Shown here in pieces: positions 11,148 through 22,952 of a stretch of DNA of 64,000 nt; positions within the stretch are counted from its first letter, which is position 1, and every line of letters starts with the position of its first letter. The DNA is from Cylindrodendrum hubeiense (lineage: Eukaryota; Ascomycota; Sordariomycetes; Hypocreales; Nectriaceae): contig JAANBB010000032.1 in assembly GCA_014621425.1 (NCBI GenBank), positions 124,001 to 188,000 on the forward strand. The letters run 5' to 3'. A model generated the notes under the pieces. It was not told the origin of the DNA, made no database searches, and saw only the letters and a program-made list of their open reading frames with translations. Position numbers and translations under genes: made by a program.

Positions 11148-13847
11148 GTTATTCGCTGGTGAGTGTACGAGAATTCAAGACAGATTAGCAGCGCTGGAAA
11201 ATCAAGGTTGTGAGGGGAACCCACTTTTAAGGGGAGAAAATATTATTGCGCAGCTGCGCAATAACAGGCTGAGCTGCGCTGATTGAAAGCAACAGTGTCA
11301 CGTGCTGGGAGTAGGTGCAGGAATATGATTGACTGAATATCTAGGTATTAGGCAAATACAGCCGCCGGCCCTATTCATATTCACTTTTCGTCTAGGCGGC
11401 TGGGAGGCTTTGAAATTCTCCGTATGGTGGGGTGAGTCAAGCTATTTGAAGTTCATTGAATAATAATGTCCCTGCTGTATAGTGTATCCGCAATAGCGAC
11501 TGGGTGGATTTTGGGTTGTGCGCTTACGTATTGCTTTTTTCTGCTCCACATTGTCCAATAAATTGATATACTTCTGCTCTGTATGAAAATGAGTCAAGAC
11601 TTTTTGACGAGCAATGAACAGGCGATGAGAAGAAAACGCCCCCCAACACGACGGCAGCGAAGAGCACTCCCGAGCCCGCGATAGACCCGATAATTTCCAA
11701 GATTTCACCGCTTACGGGATAGAAATAAATACCCCAAAGCTAATAGCAAAGCTCATCGGTCCTAAAACCGAGGCCAGATTAAGTAAAGAGCATGGATTTT
11801 GAACTGATACCGCAGCATCTTCCAACATCTTTTGTATCGTACATCCTTCCCACGCAAAACTCTGAAGTTCGCTTGGAGCTACAGACAGATGTAGAAGATG
11901 GAAGGCACTCGAGGTACAAGAGACAATCGATCTGGGTCAAAAGCTCCAAAGCAGCAAATACATATAGAAGACGAATGTCTTTCGATCCGGAAAAAAAATG
12001 ATAGGGATTCGGTGAACACCAACGTCGTAGAAGTATTCAGGTGGTTGATGTGGTTTCCCATCAAGCCTGGTGAATCGAGGCCTATGTATGAGCAGCCGTT
12101 GAGAACGTGACTGAATATACCCGGAATCAGTTGGGAAGCCAGCTGCCGTAGCAAATGTTGGCCGAAGACTGCTGATTGCGACGATCACAAAGTGTAACGA
12201 AAAAGCGCACAGTGATGAAGACGAAATGCAGCGGCCGGAGGGCAACAAAACTGAGCTCTGCCGATTTTTTGCCGTAGGTCGGAAACGGAGGGACCAACAG
12301 AGAAAACAGCAGGAAGCGAATCAGTCCTGGAGTCATGATGCTGAACGAACATGAGGAACACATTGACCCTGAGGAACTATTTCCAGCCGAGACTAGGCAA
12401 AATACGTCGCAATTGCATCAGGACTCCAATGGACTAGCCTACAGGAGCCACGCCCATTGCGAAGCCCCAGCGGCGGACAAACAACAGCTGAGCCTCGGAT
12501 TGAGGTTCAGCAAATATTCATTTTTTACAGGTTTCTCGTAATGAGATGTCCCCCCTTCTTGGCGTTGACCGAAAACGGATGTCGTTGCAAGCAACGATTC
12601 TGTCGGAAAACTTCCTATATCCAAGGGTTTTACTCTTCTGAGCGCTTCCCACGAGGGGAAAGGCAACGCGACACCGTGGGAGTACCCCGAAGGGACTAGA
12701 TGAAGGTCGTGGCAGCTCGGGTGCTTTTTGATAAAGAAGAAAGAAAAAAAGAAGAATGAAAAGGGCGGAGGGAGAGCCGCCTTATAAAGAGATTTCGGTC
12801 ACACGCTAGTCCTCTTTGGGGTTGGTTGCTTAATCAGCAAGCACCCGAAGCAAAGCGTGGGATGCCAGTATTTCTCACACTTTGCCATGAGAAATAAGAC
12901 AGTCATGGTCAATCCAGTCGCAGCAAGTGTTGATAGCCCAAGTCCGTAGTGGTCCATGAAAGGCCTTTGGTACTTGAATTCTGAGAAGGAGGCCGAGAAA
13001 CCGATGCATTCCGATGATCCACCCGGACTGGTGTTGAAATTTTCATGTGCGACATTCCAAGGTCAGGGCGTTATTATTCGAGTTGGTACTGCCGCTCCAT
13101 TGCCGCCATGCACCACGCTGAAATTGGCGGTATCTACCTGATTGATGGTGTCTGAGCTACAGCTGCCATATTCATTGGCTGAGACTATCTCAAATGTTGA
13201 TTTCATTGCCGCCTCAGGCAACACCTTTGTTGCTGAAGCCAAGCGTCAGCTATTCCGCGCTTCCCGTCCTACTGAATTGCTGATTTTTGCCGGTCACAGG
13301 GCTGATTACTTACTTCACTGTCTAATGATGAGGGGGAAATAGGACTTACCATACGGGGGTGAGCTGGCGAACTGAGGATCTGCGTGACTCGTGTTTGCTG
13401 GACATGACCAACTCGCGCATGATGTAGTTACTTACCATGACGCGCATACGCTTCGGAATTTCAATAATCTACTGACAAATTCGGAATAACATGCTCGTGC
13501 CGACAGCCACCGGTATGATTAATAAAACCCCCGCTCTGCCAGCGAAATGCATTACAAACAGAATGTCAATACGAAATTGTGAACACAATGATTGTTACTT
13601 TTAACTGGGCGGCTCGGCCGAAGATTGATGCAGGGTAGCGGTTCCTAGTTTAGTGTGGCCGTGCAACTGCCCAAAAGGGTAGGAGCATGTCTTGGCGAGG
13701 GAGTCATGAAAGCCTCCTGGTTACGTACCTGTAGGTACATGATGGGAGCATAAAATGGTCTGCAAAGCCCCCAATAATTTGAAGAAAATCAACCAGAACA
13801 ACTTGCTCATCTCTCTACAAACTTGTATCCAACAATCAACCGCTACA
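11148..13847. other. Gene-poor stretch, 2.7 kb
   Basis: No gene could be supported on either strand. Frames are short, mostly without ATG, and free of recognisable motifs. A hydrophobic minus-strand stretch near 11640-11710 might be a relic of a membrane protein but is too short to name. The final ~100 bases should be the aldo-keto reductase promoter. Confidence 0.5.
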
Positions 13848-14979
13848 ATGGCACCCACCGGCAAATCACCCCTCAACCTGATTCTGGGAACAGGAAATGC
13901 AAGTCTCCCCGGCAGTGGCATGGAATTGGACAATGAGCTTGATAATTGATGCGAGTCTAACATGAAAGATGCGCAGGTCGGAGACACGTCGATTGACACT
14001 ATGGCCCGTTTTAACACCCCCGATGAGGTGAACGGCTTTCTCAACGCCTTTGCCGCCCGTGGTTATCATCAAATTGATACCGCACGCTCATACTCCCCTC
14101 ACGCGCCCGGCAGTTGTGAGCCCCGGCTTGGAGGTGTTGATGTGGGGGACAGATTTGATGTCGATACCAAAGTCGATTCTCGTGAACAAGGAAGCCACAC
14201 CAAAGAAAACGTCTTGAAGGAAATCGACATTTCGCTTGAGACATTGAAAGTCAAACGCATCAACATCGAATACTTGCATATTCCGGATCGGGCTACCAAA
14301 TTTGAGGAAGCTTGCGAAGCCATGGACCAAGCGCACCGAGAGGGCAAGGTCAAGCATTGGGGTCTCTCAAACTACACCGCCGAGGAAGTCCAAAGAATTG
14401 TGGACATTTGCGACGAACACGGGTTGGTCAAACCCAGCGTTTACCAAGGCCAGTACAACCCCATCGTCAGAGGTGGCGAAAAGGAACTCTTCCCGATTCT
14501 GCGCAAGTACGGGATCGCATTTTATGCATACAGCCCTGCTGCGGCTGGCTTCTTCGCCGGCAACCACAAGAACATCAAGGCTGGTGGGCGATATGATCAA
14601 TCGGTACGCACAACCTTCTCTCTTCCTTGCGAAAGCTGGCATGTAGACTAACCACGTGTATGCTGGGCTGAAGCACCTTCTGGGCGGCTTATACTCACAG
14701 CTCTATCTGAAGCCGTCCATCATCGCCGCCACGGACAAGGCTCTCGCAGTCGCGTCTAAGCATGACATTAGCGGCCACGCCGCTGCACTGAGGTGGACAG
14801 CACACCACAGCTCGCTGAAAAAGGAGCACGGAGACTCCGTCATCCTGGGTGCCTCCAGCCCGGCGCAGTTGGAAACAAACCTCGACATGATTGAGCAGGG
14901 GCCGCTGCCCGAGGATGTAGTGGCCGCTCTGGAAGCCGTGTATGACGAAATTGACGACGGGGTTTCGTACCACTTCTGA
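13848..14979 (+). CDS. Aldo-keto reductase of the AKR7 (aflatoxin B1-aldehyde reductase-like) type
   Basis: Exons join 13848-13898, 13977-14603, 14674-14979 (327 residues, the usual AKR7 size). Raw frames look broken, but an intron from 13899 to 13976 with a GC donor (GCAAGT), CTAAC branch point and CAG acceptor gives LILGTGN/VGDTSIDTMARF, exactly the family start. The second intron ends at the AAG before 14674, after a GACTAAC branch point, giving RYDQS/HLLGGLYSQLY. Family residues include QIDTARSYSPHAPG (catalytic Asp and Tyr region), DTKV, WGLSNYTAEEV, QGQYNPIVR and an NADP-binding end (VILGASSPAQLETNLDMIEQG). Predicted cytosolic NADPH-dependent reductase of aldehydes or ketones. The gene appears intact. 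Confidence 0.88.
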
Positions 14980-15239
14980 GAGGGGGATGGAGACTAGGCC
15001 ATATTCAGTAGGAGCAAGTCTTGGCGATGCAGACGAGCGCTTCCCTATTCGCTAGCTGCTGTTCACGACTGGCTGACAAATCGAGACTTCGAAACCCATG
15101 ACACACAGTCCTCTCAATTTTGTGACCTCACCGCGACAAATAAGCTGGCTGGGCAGATTACCTTGGCAAATCTATATTGATACTCCGTAAAGTCACGAAA
15201 GCCCCTTCCCTTGAGACACCCCGGCCTCCCTATGCCAAG

Positions 15240-16240
15240 ATGGAGTTTATTCCATTCGTACATCCAGTTCAGGGCGCTTCGGCCAAATTGAGGCGACAAG
15301 TTCATTCTCATGCAGCCCGTGTAGCACATGCCCGAGCCAGAAGGCTTCGAGTGACCAATTACATGGGCCAAAAGGACATCATCAGGGAAAGCCCCCATTC
15401 GGAAGCATCGGATTATCAGTCTGCAAATTGGGCAAAAAGCCCCGTGGCTCGCCAACAACACAAGCAGGTCACGGTTGGTCAAGACGACACAATGCCCTTG
15501 TCTCCGAGAATGAGAGGAAGCACATTTGAACAGGGGCCTTTTGCAGACTTTATCAAATCCTTAACATTTTTGGAACATTTCATGTTCAACCATTGTATGT
15601 TGGTTGATTCTTTCTCGAATTAATAAGCTAATGTTGAAATAGATATTGAAGTTGTTGTTCCCTATCTGAACTTCCACTGTCCAGTGATGAAAAATCTCGG
15701 TGAAACACACGATTATATGAGGAAGAACTGGATATTCTTCTCTTCGACAGATGTTGAGCTTTTAAAAGGCTTCTTGCTTGCGGCCTGTCGGCATCTATCC
15801 ATAGTCAACGCGGAAAAAGGCTATGTGCAATTTGCTGTCGAATATAAGCTGAGCTATGTTCAAAGTCTCCGTGAGGCTATTTCAACAGAAACACCGTCAT
15901 CAAAACGCGTGGCAGTCACAAAGGCCTTGGTACTGGCGCTCGATGAGGTGAGCTCTAATTAGTGTGTGGTTGCTTTTTCCAAGCAACCAGGAAAGCTGAG
16001 GCACAAGGGCGAACTAACAAAATTGTGTAGATTATGCTCGGTGATCTTTCCATGGCTTCGAAGCATGTTTTGGGGGCTGTCAATATCGTACAAACAGCAG
16101 GTGGGCCTAAGGCTCTCGGCTTAAGTGACTTTGTTCGTCATATTCTCCATAGCTATATACATGGAAAACGACTTTTGGACAGCCACCCAATACTCCGCTG
16201 CAGCGACACTTTTATGACGCCAGATTCGATTCAGGTTTAG
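15240..16240 (+). CDS. Regulator-like protein without DNA-binding domain
   Basis: Exons join 15240-15594, 15643-15947, 16031-16240 (289 residues). The start (MEFIPFVHPVQGA) and the following basic QVHSHAARVAHARARRLRV segment are typical of a large group of ascomycete proteins related to the C-terminal part of fungal-specific transcription factors. The helical middle (YIEVVVPYLNFHCPVMKN, GFLLAACRHLSI, MLGDLSMASKHVLGAVNIVQ) matches that group. No zinc cluster is present. The ending is shorter than usual: after DSIQV a stop follows at once, so the 3' end may be truncated or a further intron missed. Function unknown. Confidence 0.7.
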
Positions 16241-16836
16241 GATATCCCAGATAGCTCCTTGGCATAACGAACCGCATCATATCCTCCAGTTGCTACTTAG
16301 AACCAGCCATAGTACCACAAAGTACAGAGCTGTTTGAGAATGCAAGAGAAGCGACATCAGGCATCTCTCCCTGAGAGTACGGGGAGGAAGCGAACCACAG
16401 ACATAGAACCTCTGTAGGCAACGGCGCCAATCTTATCGGCAATCGTTCCAGGTCCTCTGTTCAAGATATGAAAGAGGCCCATTGCGCGATACAGCGCGGT
16501 GCAGAACGGTTGACGTGGCGTTGTCATCATGTGTCTAGACATTCGTAATCTTCGTGGGATGACAGCTTGTGATGTTTGAAACTCCTCGTAGGTAGCCTTA
16601 TATACATATTTTTATCAACCTCTATAACAAGGATAGCACAATCACAACACCTGCAGTTATAGAGAGGGTTACATCTCCCTTCTAAAGCCTAAATACACTC
16701 ATTTCCACCCACAGACATTCGGCGACGCCTATAATGCTCATGATACGCATGCCCATGCGCGACAGGACACAGATCCCAGTCGCGTTGGCTACTGTGAACA
16801 TTCCTTCACACAACTCATAACCACGCTAGATAGCAC
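16241..16836. other. Intergenic between converging genes
   Basis: About 600 bases with the 3' ends of the genes at 15240 (plus) and 16837 (minus). Nothing else is supported. Confidence 0.55.
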
Positions 16837-17295
16837 TTAGTATCCCGGATGACTGCCCCTTCGCCCCCGATCTGATTCAGCATATGTGTATGATGGTGAT
16901 GAATGATGACGGCTTCGCGATCTCGAATCCCGGATGACGACGCGGGGTGGAGTAGATATGCTAGAGGAGCGACGTCTACTGCGAGAATGATGACGGCGCC
17001 GAGGAGGATCGCGGTACCACTTCTCACGTTCTTGTGGGGGTGCACCCAAGTTAGAGCAGGACCGAATTATCCAGATAATAAGCAAGACTCCGACGATAGA
17101 GCCAATGACGATCCCCGCAATTGCACCGCCGCTGAGTTGGGAGGAATTGGATCCGCCATCACTATTCGCGACCACAGTTACGGTCGCTGTTGGGGCGTCT
17201 TGTCGTGGTGCGAGGAGTTGTAAATGGAGAGTTTTGGTTGCTACTGTCTGGGTAACCGCTGTGGTGGGGCTGTATGAAGAAAACAGAGGTGCCAT
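16837..17295 (-). CDS. Small single-pass membrane protein
   Basis: Single exon, 152 residues, ATG at 17295. The N-terminal half is short and Thr/Ser-rich with little signal-peptide character. A clear transmembrane helix sits at about residues 57-76 (GGAIAGIVIGSIVGVLLIIW), with the GxxxG-rich pattern seen in fungal Mid2/WSC-sensor-like proteins. The tail is strongly basic and Arg/Ser-rich (RRRHHSRSRRRSSS, RDSRSRSRHHSS), probably cytosolic and phosphorylatable. This architecture is common for ascomycete type I or III membrane proteins of unknown function. No enzyme motif is visible. Confidence 0.7.
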   Translation of the reverse strand: MAPLFSSYSPTTAVTQTVATKTLHLQLLAPRQDAPTATVTVVANSDGGSNSSQLSGGAIAGIVIGSIVGVLLIIWIIRSCSNLGAPPQEREKWYRDPPRRRHHSRSRRRSSSISTPPRVVIRDSRSRSRHHSSPSYTYAESDRGRRGSHPGY

Positions 17296-18560
17296 GGTTG
17301 TTTTAATTGAGGTACTAAGTCTTTGATCTAGAAATTGAAAGGATGACGGTTACTCGTTAGGTTATGGCCACGCGGAGTACAAACCTTTATAGGAGTCTGG
17401 TTCCATAGTGATATGATTTGGAGAGGTAGTGGCTGATATCAAGAACGTCATGCTGGCGTCAGTACCATCGTCGCAAACCTGTCCCGCCTCGTATAATTCA
17501 TATCCTCGGCACGTTTTAGAGGCCTTATCGCTTAATCCTTGTATTATGCATGGTAAAGTCTCGGTTAGGAAGTTTGGGTGTATTCTTAGTCGAGGAGGTC
17601 TGGTCGATCAGGTGCGGTAAGTTGCCGAGGTAGTAAAACGCCAGGGGTTCTGGGTCAAAATAATCACTAGCGTGTGCTTCGATTGGCGATGAAAGTTGAT
17701 GACGTCAAGACTACCGCTACTCTACCTAGCAACAACTTGATCACACTCCGAGCTCTGCTGCAGGTAGAATTGAACTGCTTTATCAATGTCACAGGCAAGG
17801 TAATCCTCACACGAGATGACGTCGGCGTGTTTTCCTGGCAATCCCACACCTACACGGGTTTCGTAGTCAGCAACAGGACAGCGGTCAGACATACCCATGA
17901 GTTGAGCGGCAGAAATAGAATCCAGTGACTCTATCTTGTTGATTAAAAGAGTGTATATTTGTAAGGAGATGACATAGGGTACCTATTGGTGGTTCCAGAA
18001 CTCATGATGGCGGTGTGAACCCAATAATAGAGCTTTTACAGAACGGGGATCAGGGTTGATTGATTTGGACGAAGTGGATTGGTACAATGTTGGTTGAATT
18101 TCAAGTCGGCGTTCAGACTTTGAAATTTTCCTTGCACCTTTTTATGGACTTTCCCCGCAGCTGATATTATGGCTTGGCGCTCTGTGCGATTCCGGTGAGT
18201 ATAGTAAGGCTTCTCATGAGACAGTCCAGCCAGGGTTGTTTCTTTCTGATTTGCCCTGTACCTGAGATTGGGTATAAATGAAATGGGCCTCTTATTCTGC
18301 CGGTCCTGGCCACCTTACATTTTAGGGAGCCCCATTCATGAACAAACTCGACTGTCAGCAGTTCTTCGCTGAGCCAATAGGTCGCCGTACATCCCGTCCG
18401 TAGCTTACACCATCCTGAGAAGCTGGTTTATTGCCTTAGCACACTCTCTGGGCTCTTCATTAGAACAAGGCATACTGCCGTTTGGATCCAAGGCAGGACT
18501 CAACGATTTGTTCTAGAATTTAACTCTAAGATTTTAAAATTTATATTATGAATAGCGTGT
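17296..18560. other. Gene-poor stretch left of inverted repeat
   Basis: About 1.3 kb in which no reading frame shows family motifs. The first part is the promoter of the gene at 16837-17295. Confidence 0.5.
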
Positions 18561-19047
18561 TGGGGTACCTTGGTCACACGGTGTGTAATGCCTCTAACAG
18601 GGCATTCCTAGCCGTACGTGTTGATTAGGATGTAAGTCCATTTGATCCGGACTGCCATTCTAGGCTATTCCGACTGGTGTTGAGATCATTGAATAAGGTC
18701 GATTAGTCAGTCATTGAGGGCTGCAGGGCCAGATTGAGATATCGCGGTCGGGACTGACCGTGACTATCACTTTCGGTCGTTGTCATGAGTGTTCAGCAGC
18801 ATGATTATCTAGCAAGCTTAATTTACGATCTTGTTGGCCTATCTTTGCGACATTATGTCGTGACCCGTTTGATCAAATGATATTGATTGATAGCATCGGC
18901 CAGGCTAGTTTATTTTGGTCACTTTGAGACTCTTTTATCTGCGCTTTTTCTGATATTGCAGACACATCGCCATTGTGCTTACATCAACACGGTCATAACA
19001 CCCGTTCGTAGAGTGGGTTGTTGGGTTCTGAGCGTCTCTTGTACCCG
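18561..19047 (+). repeat. Left arm of a long diverged inverted repeat
   Basis: Read forward, this segment aligns along its length with the reverse complement of 25480-25970. Exact shared blocks include GACACATCGCCATTGTG (near 18960) and GTGACCCGTTTGATCAA (near 18860); similar blocks continue between them with substitutions and small gaps. No coding capacity is evident. It may be an old duplicated or mobile sequence, or a duplicated promoter region. It ends about 620 bases before the FAD oxidase start codon. Confidence 0.8.
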
Positions 19048-19668
19048 TCCTCTACACAATAGTATATCTTATCACTGTCTTATCTTAGGGTTGGATCGAT
19101 AGGTTTCTCCTATAAATCTCAAAAGCCCGGCTAATTGCAAGTCGGAATGGTCTATGGAAAAGGGAAGGTCAAAGCCGGCCGTCGGGAGCCACCTTCAAAT
19201 TACGACGATGAATGACTGATAAGCAAGCCATCTTCTGTGCTAAATTTCCCCGCACTTAGCTTTCCGAGATCGGTCACCTCTGCTTCGTCTGGACACTATA
19301 GGTTGCGGCGGTCAACTGCCTAACGCAGGAAGCCACTATCGCTTGGTCTAACCCACAAACTATCAAGCTAAGGCCGATAAGCTCTAGTGTAACCCCGCTG
19401 ACAGTGATAATGAATCGCGTAACATGACCCGATTTGGGATCACGGCAACGACAGGCGGATTCACGTCTCATTATTGGTTCAAGGCAGTTTAGCACCAAAC
19501 CCGAGCGCTCCACCACGCAATCGGTTGGATGGGCTGCTCGATCGATCTGTCACGAGCAGGAGAAGAATATCTGAGGCTATAAAGTAGAGACTCGTTGCTT
19601 GCTAGGCCCCGTCCCCGGAAGAGTTGATTCAATCCTCATCAATCGCAAGCCCCCGACGTACCCTTAAA
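19048..19668. promoter_or_regulatory. Upstream region of the FAD oxidase, with TATA box
   Basis: About 620 bases without a gene. A TATAAA at 19578-19583 lies 86 bases before the ATG at 19669, in a normal position for a core promoter. No other element can be named with confidence. Confidence 0.5.
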
Positions 19669-21177
19669 ATGACCTCCAAAATTGCCGGGCGCTTGCCCGT
19701 TGTCAACCCTGTCGATTCCTTCTGGAATGCTGAGCCGAAAAAGCTGGATGATTATCGCAGCACCGCTGAGCTACCCTCAACAGCCGACATCGTGATCATC
19801 GGTTCCGGCTTCTCTGGTGTCGCTACGACCTACTTCCTGCTCAAAGACAACCCGAACCCTCCCTCAATCGTTTTGCTAGACGCCAGAAAAATATGCAACG
19901 GCGCGACTGGCCGCAATGGAGGGCACATCAAACCGGATACATACTCAGACATCCCTAAGTTCGCAAAGATGTTCGGAATAGAAGCAGCAACACACATAGC
20001 TGCCTTCGAAACATCTAATATCTATGCTGTCAAAGATCTGATCGAAAAAGAGGGCCTAGATTGCGACTTTCACATGACTAGAGCTCTCGATGTATTTCTA
20101 GACCCAAAACAGGCGAACGGGGTCGAGAAAGCTTACAGGGAAATCGTCAGAGCCGGGATAGTGAATGTATCAGACATGTCATTTACTCCAAAGAAGGACG
20201 CCGAGAGAGTCAGTGGTTGATTACTCACATGCTGAAAGTCTGTTTTCTAACGTGTGTTGCCTAGATCTCTGGCGTCAAAAACGCCCAAGCATGCATATCC
20301 TATACAGCAGGTCATTTGTGGCCGTCGAAGCTTGTCCATCAATTGCTCCAGAAGCTAGTTGACCAAGGGCTAAACGTTCAAGCTCACACCCCAGTGACAT
20401 CGGTGTCGGCAAATGGGAATGGTTCATGGTCTATTCGTACTTCTCGCGGTACCATCCAAGCCAGCAAAGTAGTCCACACTACTAATGCTTACGCTTCTCA
20501 CATCTTGCCCGAGTATACGAAGTCCATTACCCCGCTCCGCGGTGTCTGCGCCCATCTTGAGAGCGTCAACGGGAAAAAGACTCCTCACCTCGTCAACACA
20601 TATGGCATCCGGTTTGACGAAATCAACAATGACTACCTGATTCCTCGAGCAGATGGTAGCATAATTGTAGGAGGGGCAAGACCGCCCTTCTGGCACAACA
20701 AGAAACGATATTTCGACAATATCCAGGATAATGAACTCGTGGATGAGGCAACGCCATATTTCGATAACTATATGCAACGCACTTTCCGTGGATGGGAAAA
20801 CAGCGAAATGAAGACGAAGAAAGTTTGGACAGGAAGTGAGTTGAACAAGACTCCTAATTCAGATGACCTCAGAGATTCCATGGAACTAACTGGTGATAAT
20901 TATTGCAGTCCTGGGATATAGCTTCGACTTCATGCCCCACATTGGCGAGGTGCCCGATAAACCCGGACAATTTATCATGGCAGGCTTCACGGGTTATGGG
21001 ATGCCTAAAATCCTACTCTCTAGTAAAGCACTTGCGACGATGGTACTTGATGGTGTTCCTTTTGAGGAGACTGGTTTGCCGAGTCCCTTCAAGACGACAA
21101 AACAGAGGAACGAGTCCAAAGAAAATCCCCTCGAAGATTGCTTGGGAGATCTGTGGACAGGAAAAGCTAAGTTGTAA
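19669..21177 (+). CDS. FAD-dependent oxidoreductase (DAO/DadA-like), PTS1 end
   Basis: Exons join 19669-20208, 20265-20835, 20909-21177 (459 residues). The FAD-binding Rossmann motif is IVIIGSGFSGVATTYFLL (about residues 42-59), followed by the family signature ATGRNGGHIKPD and, near the C-terminus, the second nucleotide-binding segment GFTGYGMPK. These mark the glycine/D-amino-acid-oxidase-like group that oxidises amines or amino acids and releases hydrogen peroxide. The last residues, GKAKL, form a canonical peroxisomal PTS1, fitting an H2O2-producing oxidase. The gene lies inside the inverted repeat, next to the terpene cyclase pseudogene (opposite strand), and is intact with clean splice sites. 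The exact substrate cannot be read. Confidence 0.88.
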
Positions 21178-21289
21178 AAAGATAAAACCTACCATTTGGT
21201 ATCACCTTTAAGCATTGGGTCGTAATGATCAGCGATTCCTCGGCTTTAAACGTCCACAGTGCTCGTAACCGCTTTAAGAAAGTATGTCT
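21178..21289. other. Short gap between converging FAD oxidase and cyclase pseudogene
   Basis: About 110 bases, likely the 3' region of the FAD oxidase. Nothing else seen. Confidence 0.5.
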
Positions 21290-22952
21290 ATCGAAAAGAA
21301 AAGGTGGAGGATTGTAATAGGTTGACCTTTGGTAAAATAGACGAGTCCATAAATCGCAGCATTAGTCCCGTAGATTTAGTTGACTCCCCACCGGCCAAAC
21401 CAGTCACCAAATGGCTCCTGGCTCTTGATCAGGTATTCGGCTCCCTGTTTACAAGCACCCACAATTCTTCGGCGAAGGGCTTCATGTTCTTGTCGTTTCG
21501 ATGGAATTAGCTCTAGCCACATGCCAAAGGATTCAATGACATGGGCGGTGATGTCTGGCGTCCAAGGGTCGCAAAGCGCCTCCAGATCCCTAAATGGGAT
21601 TTGTTCAGCCATTCCTTGTTGTTCTCGGCTTCAAACGCGCCCCATCCCCCATCGGCGTTTTGCATTCCACACATCCACACCAGTGCTCTGATAACCATGT
21701 CTGAATCCACACTAGCGGAATCTTGAAGGAGGAGGGCCATGATGGCAGCAGAGGTATCATCAAGGTGAGGGTACCGCGAGTTATAGTACTGGAAGCATAA
21801 GCCCCCAGGGGGGACGCTTGGCCTGTAGACATGCCAGTCACCCTTGGTAAGTATTTGATGCGCTTTGAGCCAAGTGGAAGCTCCAAATAGCCTGGTGTCA
21901 CCTTTTTTCACACCAACCTCGCACAGCGCTCGCGTCATGAGGACTGTGTCCCATACAGGAGAGACGCAGGATTGCATACGCTTCCCAGCTTCGTCTTCCC
22001 ATGTGAACCGCTCGATAGCTTCTAAGGCTTTCCTAACAGGTTTATCATCTAGTCCATAGCCTTCAAGTATGAGTGCCAGTACCCCAGCGTGAAGGGGCGG
22101 CGTGATTCCTCCCTAGTCACCGCTGGAGTCTTGGTGCTCTAGTATCCATCTGACACAGCGCTTTCGAGCCTCTGTCCGAAGTCGACAGTGCTTCAGAAAG
22201 CTCAAATAGTACAGAATAACATCTGTAATGGAGAATAAAAGTGAAAAGAAGTCTCCGCGTTTCAAGTATTGGATAGGCTGGCAATATGGTACATGCTTGT
22301 TGATGGGGTCGACCCAAAGCTCGTCAAGGAAGTTGTTGGTTGTGGAAATGCCATTGGGCAAGGCATACGTTGGTTGATGATGTGCTATAAGCATTAAAGC
22401 AACAATTGTAATGCGTGCCCAGTACGACAATCTATAGATATTCATTCGCCAATTTGACGGGAAGAATATGAACTCGGCTGGAAGCTGAGGTGTTGCATCC
22501 TATGGAAAGAGGCCGAATTGTGCGAAGAAAATACGCGTAAAAATGCGCACTTTGGCGACACCTCCAAACGCAAGAATAAATTTCTTTGCATTTACCATCT
22601 CTGGTGCTTGTGGACTCATGCCAAGTATCTTGAGAGCAAGATAAGCTTCGCAACTCGCTGATATGTTCCCTGGCGTCTTCGGGGCAAGGGTCCATGAGCC
22701 GTCGCCTTGTTGAGCTGCTAGCAGGGATTTTCGATAGCCATCGGCATCGGGAATCGGGCTTCTGCCCAGTGATTGGTAGAAAAATACTTGTTCCGAAGTT
22801 AGGGTAACATCTCCCAAAACCTCGCCCCTCCAGTGGTTGTCTGGATAGGCCTTTTGCCACGCAAACTCGACAGCCCGAGAAACTGCACTCTTGGCCTTTA
22901 CTAGGAGGGAATTGGTTGCTGAGATATGTTGACTTGGAGTAGCGAGATCCAT
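21290..22952 (-). pseudogene. Squalene-hopene cyclase-like gene, inactivated and 3'-truncated
   Basis: From 22952 (MDLATPSQHISATNSLL) the frame encodes a class II triterpene cyclase with recognisable QW-type repeats (QQGDGSWTLAP, QNADGGWGAFEAEN), the WARITIVALM helix and VPPGGLCFQYYNSRYPHLDDT. At least four lesions are visible. A TAG at 22500-22502 replaces the Trp of the usual FPWDA motif. A TAG at 22113-22115 replaces the Trp of GDWGG. A one-base shift near 21601-21606 separates KEWLN from QIPFRDLEAL. A TAA at 21376-21378 replaces the Tyr of GVNYIYG. Beyond that the C-terminal ~80-100 residues are not found. Between lesions the protein is well preserved, suggesting fairly recent loss. The acidic catalytic motif reads HLDD rather than DxDD. 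Intact members cyclise squalene to hopanoids. Confidence 0.9.

Noticed and set aside
11640..11710. Hydrophobic minus-strand peptide resembling one transporter helix
   Set aside because: About 60 codons with no start and no second helix in any plausible frame; cannot be separated from chance.
13848..14979. Aldo-keto reductase as a pseudogene because of an early stop
   Set aside because: A GC-AG intron removes the stop and gives a full-length, in-phase protein of normal family size.
18887..19102. A 71-codon frame in the left inverted repeat
   Set aside because: No motif, and the matching right arm does not preserve this frame; treated as non-coding repeat.
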